Assembly: GCA_963843685.1 (NCBI GenBank)
Contig: CAWJLO010000032.1
Coordinates: 5,050-69,049 of the forward strand
Origin: DASQHL01 sp963843685
GTDB lineage: Bacteria > Chloroflexota > Dehalococcoidia > DSTF01 > JACRBR01
Direction: 5' to 3'
Length of the DNA: 64,000 nucleotides
A model generated the notes under the pieces. It did not search any database, was not told the DNA's origin, and saw only the letters and a list, made by a program, of their open reading frames with translations. Below are positions 59,018 through 64,000 of this stretch, piece after piece. How positions within the stretch are numbered: the first letter of the stretch is position 1; each line of letters begins with the position of its first letter. A program made the position numbers and the translations under genes.

Positions 59018-60241
59018 GTGCTCACCGGAAAGCGCATCGTCCTCGGTGTCTGCGGCAGCATCGCCAGCTACAAGGCCGCCGATCTCGCCAGCAAGCTGAC
59101 GCAGGCCGGCGCCCTCGTCGACGTCGTCCTCACCGACGCCGCGCGCCAGTTCGTCACGCCGCTCACCTTCCGCAGCCTCACCCTTCGCCCCGTCTACACC
59201 GACATGTTCGACCCGAACGCGCCCGCCGCCGAAGCGCACGTCGAGCTCGCCCGCGCCGCCGACGCGATGATCGTCGCCCCCGCCAGCGCCACGACCATCG
59301 CCCGCCTCGCCTACGGCCTCGCCGACAACATGCTCGCGCTCACCGCTCTCGCCACCACCGCGCCGCTGCTCGTCGCCCCGGCGATGGACAACCAGATGTG
59401 GGAGCACGCCGCCACGCAGGCCAACGTCGCCACGCTGCGATCGCGCGGCGTCGTCATCGTCGGCCCCGGCGAAGGCCGCCTCGCCAGCGGACGCCTCGGC
59501 CTCGGCCGTCTCGCCGAGACGGAAACGATCCTCGGCGCGCTGCGCCAGACACTCGGCGCGCACGGCGATCTCGCCGGCCGGCGCATCGTCGTCAGCGCCG
59601 GCGGCACGCAGGAACCCGTCGATCCCGTCCGCTACGTTGGCAATCGCTCCTCCGGCAAGATGGGCTTTGCCATCGCTGAAGCGGCCCGCGATCGGGGCGC
59701 GCTCGTCACGCTCGTCACCGGCCCGGCCGCGCTCGCCACACCGTATGGCGTCGAACGCCGCGACGTGCGCACCACCGCCGAGATGGCCGACGCGCTTCGC
59801 TCGGCGACCGAAGGCTGCGACGCGCTCATCATGGCCGCCGCCCCGGCCGACTTCCGGCCTGCGACCGCCGCCGGCCAGAAGATCAAGCGCACCGGCGAGT
59901 CGCTGTCGATCGAGCTCGTCCCCAACGAAGACATCATCGCCGGCCTCGGCGGCGGCTTCGTGAAAGTGGGATTTGCGGCGGAAACCGAGCACGTGCTCGA
60001 CCACGCGCACGGAAAGATCGCGAAGAAGGGCCTCGATCTCATCGCCGCCAACGACGTCACCGCGCCGCAAGCCGGCTTCGCCGCGGACACCAACCTCGTC
60101 ACGCTGATTAGCGCCGACGGCACCGTCGAGGAGCTGCCGCTGCTCACCAAGTACGAAGTCGGCAACCGCATCCTCGATCGCGTCGTCGCCATCCTCGTGC
60201 GGAGATCGCCGGCCTACGGCGACGCCGTCCCCTCGAAATAA
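59018..60241 (+). CDS. coaBC: Bifunctional phosphopantothenoylcysteine decarboxylase/synthetase
   Basis: A 407-residue fusion. The N-terminal CoaC flavin decarboxylase (1-185) starts GKRIVLGVCGSIASYKAADLASKL and has HVELARAADAMIVAPASATTIARLAYGLADNML and PAMDNQMW. The C-terminal CoaB synthetase (188-400) starts GRRIVVSAGGTQEPVDPVRYVGNRSSGKMG and contains MAAAPADFRP, the K-x-K-R region QKIKRTGES and GFAAETEH. Together they turn phosphopantothenate and cysteine into phosphopantetheine. The GTG start is one base after the coaX stop. Its last 28 bases overlap the convergent serine hydrolase gene. Confidence 0.95.
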   Translation: MLTGKRIVLGVCGSIASYKAADLASKLTQAGALVDVVLTDAARQFVTPLTFRSLTLRPVYTDMFDPNAPAAEAHVELARAADAMIVAPASATTIARLAYGLADNMLALTALATTAPLLVAPAMDNQMWEHAATQANVATLRSRGVVIVGPGEGRLASGRLGLGRLAETETILGALRQTLGAHGDLAGRRIVVSAGGTQEPVDPVRYVGNRSSGKMGFAIAEAARDRGALVTLVTGPAALATPYGVERRDVRTTAEMADALRSATEGCDALIMAAAPADFRPATAAGQKIKRTGESLSIELVPNEDIIAGLGGGFVKVGFAAETEHVLDHAHGKIAKKGLDLIAANDVTAPQAGFAADTNLVTLISADGTVEELPLLTKYEVGNRILDRVVAILVRRSPAYGDAVPSK

Positions 60242-61395
60242 TCCCACGCGATCTTCGCCACGTCCGCCTCCACCAGCGACGCGTCGCTGTCGAACCCCAG
60301 GTCCGACATCAACACCATCACGTACGTCGACTTCTCGCCGTAGACGATGCCGGCGTCGTGCGTCGCGTCCGTCCAGTTCCCCGTCTTGTGTGCGATCAGC
60401 GTGCCGGACGGCAGCTCGCGCGGGATCCGGTCGTTGATCGTCTCCCTCGCCATCAGGTCTGCCATCGCCTGGTTCGCGCCTCGGCTCAGAGCCTGACCTC
60501 TGGCGATCGTCTCCAACAGCCGCGCGAAATCGTCAGCCGTCCCCGGCAGGCTCTGGTCCTCCGTGAGCTGCGTTTGCTCCAGCCCGAGGCTCGCCATCGC
60601 GTTGTTGATGTTCCCCGCGCCGGCGCGGTCCTGCAGCATCACCGCCGCCGTGTTGTCGCTGATCGCCATCATCGCCGTGAGCGCGTCCGCGATCGTCACC
60701 GGCTCACACTGCGCCACGAGCCGCGGCCCCAGCCCGAATCCCGCGTAGTAGTCCGTCGGCACGTACTGCTCGTCCAGGCTCACCAGCCCCTCATCCACCT
60801 GGTGGAAGATCTCGAACATCACCTCCAGCTTGAACAGGCTCGCCGAGTAGAAGACCTCGTCCCCGTTGATCGAGACCCCGCGATCGTCACCCAGGTCCTT
60901 GATCACCACGGCGTAGTGCGACGCGTCGTCGCCCAGCCGGTCGTTGATCTGCTGCTCGAGGTCGTCGTCCGCCGTAATTGGCGGCAGATCCGGCGTCGGC
61001 GCCGGGGTCACGTCCGTCGCGTGGAAGATCCGCTCGGGCGTGGCCGTCGCTTCGGGGTCATCGGGCGTGTCGGGCGGCTCCGGCGATGCCGTTGGCGTGA
61101 CGTAGGGATCGGTGCATTCCCCGGCGGCTGGCGTCGCGTCGACCAGTTCGCCCGGCAGCGGGCCGGGCGGATGCGGTCGGACGATGCCCGTCGCGGGCGC
61201 GCCCGTTGGAGACGGGATCGGCTCCACCACCACCGCGCTTGGTGGAGTCTCGGTGATCTCCTGCTCCGGCGCGCTCGTCGGAGATGCGCCGCCGGACGTC
61301 GTGCCGCAGCCGGTCGTCAGTACCAGCGCGCAGAGCGCGCTCGCGATCAGGCCAACCCCGCCGCTGGAGGGGCGAACGCCGCAGCGTCGCGCCAT
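60214..61395 (-). CDS. Class A beta-lactamase-like serine hydrolase lipoprotein
   Basis: A 393-residue lipoprotein. The signal peptide ends in LTTGC with Cys30, then comes a Pro/Thr/Glu-rich linker to about residue 140. The penicillin-recognising domain has all core motifs: S186LFK189 in YSASLFKLEVM, SDN at 246-248 (AISDNTAAV) and KTG at 337-339 (AHKTGNW). The omega-loop ExxLN that supplies the deacylating glutamate of true beta-lactamases is not recognisable (TEDQSLPGTADD), so it may be a cell-wall or esterase-like hydrolase. ATG 61395 is chosen for the signal peptide. Resistance function is not implied. Confidence 0.84.
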   Translation of the reverse strand: MARRCGVRPSSGGVGLIASALCALVLTTGCGTTSGGASPTSAPEQEITETPPSAVVVEPIPSPTGAPATGIVRPHPPGPLPGELVDATPAAGECTDPYVTPTASPEPPDTPDDPEATATPERIFHATDVTPAPTPDLPPITADDDLEQQINDRLGDDASHYAVVIKDLGDDRGVSINGDEVFYSASLFKLEVMFEIFHQVDEGLVSLDEQYVPTDYYAGFGLGPRLVAQCEPVTIADALTAMMAISDNTAAVMLQDRAGAGNINNAMASLGLEQTQLTEDQSLPGTADDFARLLETIARGQALSRGANQAMADLMARETINDRIPRELPSGTLIAHKTGNWTDATHDAGIVYGEKSTYVMVLMSDLGFDSDASLVEADVAKIAWDYFEGTASP

Positions 61396-61504
61396 GCCGC
61401 CTCCGCTTCCACACCCATCACGCCGCTCACCACGCGGCGGCATCCTAGCACGGCCCCAACAGGCCCCGGCTGGGCGTTCGCCCCCGCCTGCGGTTGCAGC
61501 TGTT

Positions 61505-61610
61505 GGACGGAGCGCGCCCTCCGGCCACCCGTTGGGCGCGGTTCGCTGGCGTCGGACAGCAGGGCAAGGGACTCATCCGACCGCCTGGCGCCGGTTCGCG
61601 CGCTCCGTCC
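61505..61610 (-). other. Candidate structured RNA or leader upstream of the serine hydrolase gene
   Basis: A perfect 13-base inverted repeat (61505-61517 and 61598-61610) encloses 80 bases. These contain nested pairings on the minus strand: CCGG/CCGG, CCA/TGG and a nine-pair stem GGCG(g)TCGGA with TCCGACGCC closing a 19-base loop. It would lie in the 5' region of the serine hydrolase transcript. Chance pairing in GC-rich DNA is possible, so whether it is an RNA gene, a riboregulator or nothing is open. Confidence 0.35.
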
Positions 61611-61759
61611 TCACTGCGTCCCCGGCCGCCGCACCGTCGCCTTGACGATGGTGCGGCGGTGCGACGAACAGCCGCATCATGCGGCAGCGGACCGCCCGCT
61701 ACCGGACGCTTCGCCGTCTCTACGACGACGCGGAGCCGACGATTGTTCCCGAGACACAA

Positions 61760-61787
61760 CAGGACGCCCGCCGAAGCGGGCGTCCTG
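61760..61787 (-). terminator. Terminator of usp with UUCG tetraloop
   Basis: A perfect 12-base-pair stem (61760-61771 with 61776-61787) starts 24 bases after the usp stop. Read on the minus strand the loop is TTCG closed by C-G, the very stable UUCG tetraloop, and the stem is followed by TTGTGTCT. It is the clearest factor-independent terminator in the window. Confidence 0.72.
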
Positions 61788-61811
61788 GGCGGGGCTAGGT
61801 TGGAATTGCCG

Positions 61812-62288
61812 TCAGCCGGCCGCGATCAGCAGTACCGGCAGCCGCGACCGCCACAACACCTCTTCGGCGATGCTTCCGGTCTCGCGCCGGCTAAAATTGG
61901 ACAGCTTGCGCGAGGCCATTCCGATCACGTCGGAGCGCAGCTCCAACGCCGCATGCAGGATCTCCTCCACGGCCTCACCGCAGACGACCTGCCCCTTCGC
62001 GCGGACGCCCAGGGCCTCGAACTCCTCCACGTGTCGCGCGACATAACGCTCGTTCGCCTCACGGACATACGCCGGCGTCGTCGAACCCATGACCAGTGCT
62101 CCGGCCTCGCCGCGCGACTTCGGCTGTGGCCTGTGGTGGTCGGGATGCGGCAGCTTCGCGCCGGACGTCGGCTCCACCAGCAGCAGGTCGACCTCGCAAC
62201 CCAGTCGGTTGGCCAGTTCGGCGGCGTACGGCACCACGGAGGCCGATGAATGAGTCCCGTCGATCGGGACCAGCATGCGGTTGAACAT
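61812..62288 (-). CDS. Universal stress protein (UspA family)
   Basis: A 158-residue single-domain Usp. It begins FNRMLVPIDGTHSSASVVPYAAELANRLG and ends with the nucleotide-binding stretch DVIGMASRKLSNFSRRETGSIAEEVLWRSRLPVLLI, where the ATP-binding group has G-x2-G-x9-G(S/T); here MASRKLSNFSRRETGS keeps only part of the glycines, so ATP binding is doubtful. ATG 62288 is chosen because the conserved strand starts there and GGAG lies ten bases upstream; the longer frame adds a non-family N-terminus. It probably responds to stress or stasis; it has its own terminator. Confidence 0.9.
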   Translation of the reverse strand: MFNRMLVPIDGTHSSASVVPYAAELANRLGCEVDLLLVEPTSGAKLPHPDHHRPQPKSRGEAGALVMGSTTPAYVREANERYVARHVEEFEALGVRAKGQVVCGEAVEEILHAALELRSDVIGMASRKLSNFSRRETGSIAEEVLWRSRLPVLLIAAG

Positions 62289-62503
62289 GAAACCCGGCTC
62301 CTCTCCCCGATTGGGCTCCTGAACGATCTTCGGCACCGGCGCCGCATCTCCGTACCCGCTCCGGTGTAACGATTCGCCGATTCAATCTGCGCGCCTGCGA
62401 GCAATGTGTCCGCCCTGATGCGCCGCGCGCTGAGGCGGTCCGTTCCGCGCCGCGCTACCATGCGCCGGATAACGATGCCGTCACGGAGGAGCTCACCCGC
62501 GTC

Positions 62504-62977
62504 ATGGGACTGAAAGAACAGCTCGCGCAGGATCTCAAGGACGCCATGCGCGCCAACGACGAGGTGCGCCGCAACACCCTGCGCAGCCTCCTCACCGCCA
62601 TCAGCAACACCGAGATCGCCCGTGTCAACGTGAAGGACGAGACCGCGTCCCGGCAGGCCCTCACCGACGCCGACGTGCTGGACGTCGTGCAGAAGCAGGC
62701 GAAGCAGCGCCGTGAGAGCATCGAAGAGTTCCGCAAGGCCGGCCGCGCCGATCTCGTCGCCCGCGAGGAGAGCGAGCTGGCCATCCTCTCCGCCTACCTG
62801 CCGCAGCAGCTCAGCCGCGAGGAGATCACCGTCGAGGTGAAGGCCGTAATCGCCGAGGTCGGCGCGTCAGGCCCCGGCGACAAGGCGAAAGTGATGCCGG
62901 TCGCCATAGCGAGGCTGAAAGGCCGCGCCGACGGCCGCGCCATCAACGAGGTCGTCACGGAGCTGCTCTCCGGCTGA
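62504..62977 (+). CDS. GatB/YqeY-domain protein
   Basis: A 157-residue YqeY protein (GatB-tail domain). It begins GLKEQLAQDLKDAMRANDEVRRNTLRSLLTAISN and has the typical AKQRRESIEEFRKAGRADLVAREESELAILSAYLPQQLS and the last domain ADGRAINEVVTELLSG. The same domain in GatB helps bind tRNA during transamidation; the stand-alone protein has no agreed function. CGGAGGAG precedes the ATG. A tRNA-Ala gene lies 138 bases downstream. Confidence 0.93.
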   Translation: MGLKEQLAQDLKDAMRANDEVRRNTLRSLLTAISNTEIARVNVKDETASRQALTDADVLDVVQKQAKQRRESIEEFRKAGRADLVAREESELAILSAYLPQQLSREEITVEVKAVIAEVGASGPGDKAKVMPVAIARLKGRADGRAINEVVTELLSG

Positions 62978-63058
62978 ATCACCCGCCCCGCTGCCAGCCT
63001 GGACATCGCTGCGCCCTCGCTGACACGGTGCCGCGCCTCACGACCGTACCCCTGCCGT

Positions 63059-63088
63059 TTGCCGCCCCGACGAGGCGCCTGATACGAT
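63059..63088 (+). promoter_or_regulatory. Promoter of tRNA-Ala
   Basis: TTGCCG (63059-63064), 18 bases, TACGAT (63083-63088), each four of six to consensus. The predicted start is about 20 bases before the mature tRNA. Confidence 0.45.
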
Positions 63089-63114
63089 GCATCGCACTTC
63101 CATGGCGCGCGCGT

Positions 63115-63190
63115 GGGGCCGTAGCTCAATTGGGAGAGCGCAACACTGGCAGTGTTGAGGTCAGGGGTTCGAGCCCCCTCGGCTCCACCA
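63115..63190 (+). tRNA. tRNA-Ala (anticodon GGC)
   Basis: A 76-base cloverleaf: acceptor GGGGCCG pairs with CGGCTCC (one G-T), D-arm GCTC/GAGC, anticodon stem CAACA/TGTTG with loop CTGGCAG giving anticodon GGC, T-arm AGGGG/CCCCT around TTCGAGC, and an encoded CCA end. It reads the GCC alanine codon, the commonest alanine codon in these genes by inspection. It lies between yqeY and a DinB-family gene and is not part of a tRNA cluster. Confidence 0.97.
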
Positions 63191-63299
63191 ACTTCCCTCA
63201 CGTCCATCTGCTCGCGCCATCACCGGGCCGGCCCCCAGGATGGCGCTCGCCACGATAAACTTCGCTCGCGAACCGCGTCCCGAAGCGTGAGGATCGACC

Positions 63300-63842
63300 A
63301 TGGTCAGCCAGGACATCCAGGACAGCCGCGACGTCTACATGCAGCTCATGCACGAGCACGGTAGGAAGTCGCCAGAGGACATCATCGCCAGTGTCGGCGA
63401 GACACAGGCCGAGCTTCTCGCCATCTTCAGATCGGTCGACGAGCCCCAGGCGCTCGTCCAGCCCGCCCCCGACGAGTGGTCACTGCGCGATCTCGCCGAG
63501 CACGCCGTCTTCACCGAGCGCCTCATCGGCAAGCTCATCCACTACACCGCTCGCGGCAGCGTTCCGCCGGCGGAGGATCTGAAGGGCGCCGGCATCGGCA
63601 TGATGCCGGACGACCGCAGGCAGTCCTACGTCGAGATCGTCGAGGATCTCGCGGCTATGAACACCGCGCTGCTCGACGCCGTACGAAACCTGCCGGCACA
63701 GCCGAACACCGAGATGCTGGTGCCGCACCCCTTCTTCGGTCCACTCAACTGCCTCCAGTGGGCGGGCTTCCAGCGTGTCCACGATCTCGACCACATCCAG
63801 CACGCGCGGAAGATCATCGCCGCCATCGCCACCGCCAGCTAG
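63300..63842 (+). CDS. DinB-like metal-binding protein
   Basis: A 180-residue four-helix protein of the DinB/YfiT superfamily. The histidine ligands are visible: DEWSLRDLAEHAVFTERLIG in the second helix and HDLDHIQHARKI near the C-terminus, with LQWAGFQRVHD in the third-helix region. Members include thiol-dependent S-transferases and proteins of unknown role. GAGG lies before the ATG. It is distinct in sequence from the DinB-family protein encoded at 10823. Confidence 0.8.
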   Translation: MVSQDIQDSRDVYMQLMHEHGRKSPEDIIASVGETQAELLAIFRSVDEPQALVQPAPDEWSLRDLAEHAVFTERLIGKLIHYTARGSVPPAEDLKGAGIGMMPDDRRQSYVEIVEDLAAMNTALLDAVRNLPAQPNTEMLVPHPFFGPLNCLQWAGFQRVHDLDHIQHARKIIAAIATAS

Positions 63843-63905
63843 CGCCCGCGTGCGCCACGCTCTTCGTCCGCGCCTCTTCCGCTTGAGTGCCCGGGTGGTA
63901 TGCGC

Positions 63906-63936
63906 TTGCCACCCGCCGACCGCGATCCCCTATACT
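63906..63936 (+). promoter_or_regulatory. Promoter-like pair at the window end
   Basis: TTGCCA (63906-63911), 19 bases, TATACT (63931-63936). At least 64 bases follow without a start codon in a good context, so the gene it serves lies beyond the window. The 157 bases after the DinB gene hold nothing else recognisable. Confidence 0.35.
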
Positions 63937-64000
63937 GCACCCTGACCCGATCGAAGCGGTTCCGCAGCCGCCCGACGGGGGAAACGCGAAGATCCGGAGC

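Larger units (their letters stand above)
61396..61811. other. Intergenic region rich in inverted repeats
   Basis: About 415 bases between the serine hydrolase and usp genes, both on the minus strand, without a convincing gene. It holds a long nested stem (61505-61610), a ten-base-pair hairpin CCGCCGCACC (61626-61635)/GGTGCGGCGG (61650-61659), a short GCCGCA/TGCGGC hairpin (61671-61685) and the usp terminator (61760-61787). A small open frame on the minus strand (61445-61759) shows no protein-like features. Confidence 0.55.

Noticed and set aside
60214..61443. Serine hydrolase considered as an acquired antibiotic resistance gene
   Set aside because: No mobile element, integron or composition change is nearby, and the deacylation motif is unclear.
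61550..61582. Hammerhead-ribozyme-like GGATGAGTCC on the minus strand
   Set aside because: The conserved CUGAUGA core is not matched, stem II does not pair and there is no GAAA box in the right place.
61505..61610. tRNA-like ends (GGACGGA/TCCGTCC) with GGTTCG near the 3' side
   Set aside because: The T-stem around GGTTCG does not pair, no anticodon arm can be drawn and there is no CCA, so it is not a tRNA or tRNA-Sec.
61445..61759. A 104-codon minus-strand open frame between usp and the serine hydrolase gene
   Set aside because: No ribosome site, no protein-like pattern and it runs through several hairpins.

Overview
This is a GC-rich, gene-dense bacterial chromosome segment with short intergenic gaps and many 1-8 base gene overlaps. 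No rRNA or other direct taxonomic marker is present. A nickel superoxide dismutase with its SodX peptidase, an F420-type (Ddn-family) oxidoreductase, AddAB, a PAC2-family protein, DrrAB exporters, DUF4097 proteins and an apparent GlnR-like operator fit a deep-branching Gram-positive-related lineage. Chloroflexota is my best guess and Actinobacteriota the main alternative; this is inference from gene content. I see no plasmid, phage, insertion sequence or CRISPR array.

Layout. 1-5.9 kb: 3' part of ruvB, a PAP2 phosphatase, pyrE, an SGNH lipoprotein, an AHSA1/ArsR pair and a GH1 beta-glucosidase. 6.0-10.8 kb: the most distinctive block, an apparent eight-gene operon. It encodes a ribbon-helix-helix regulator, two small helical proteins, a small membrane protein with a Trp-Asp repeat, a thioredoxin-like protein without active-site cysteines, a DUF4097 (toastrack) protein and a DrrA/DrrB-type ABC transporter. 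10.8-15.1 kb: DinB, a cysteine-bearing ECF sigma factor with a predicted self-recognised promoter, its anti-sigma factor, a phytoene-desaturase-like flavoprotein, an SDR and a Ddn-family enzyme. 15.2-25.99 kb: addBA, a CMD protein, amt-glnB behind a phased GlnR-like operator, and a LuxR-type two-component system. 26-32.6 kb: Bat-type von Willebrand proteins and a heterodimeric ABC exporter. 32.6-41.1 kb: cupin/GHMP kinase, an MFS pump, pyrG with a possible attenuator, a second ECF/DUF5666 pair and sodX/sodN. 41.3-52.8 kb: two PPOX proteins, a GMC oxidoreductase, PAC2, YajQ, an LhgO-like oxidase and a rhodanese/zinc-ribbon/JAMM operon. 52.9-57.1 kb: M23 peptidase, TlpA, ResB, Lgt and glutaredoxin in tight order, a thiol, cytochrome c and lipoprotein envelope set. 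57.2-64 kb: GDPD, coaX-coaBC, a class A serine hydrolase, Usp, YqeY, tRNA-Ala(GGC) and a second DinB protein.

Two properties run through the window. First, several conserved genes (pyrE, the anti-sigma gene, the desaturase-like gene, the LuxR regulator, a methyltransferase, the GDPD and probably sodN) are each broken by single-base indels that restore a homologous reading when shifted. Residual assembly errors are more likely than gene decay. Second, at least eleven genes lack a Shine-Dalgarno sequence and instead carry a TANNNT -10 hexamer 6-9 bases before the start codon, the signature of leaderless transcription.
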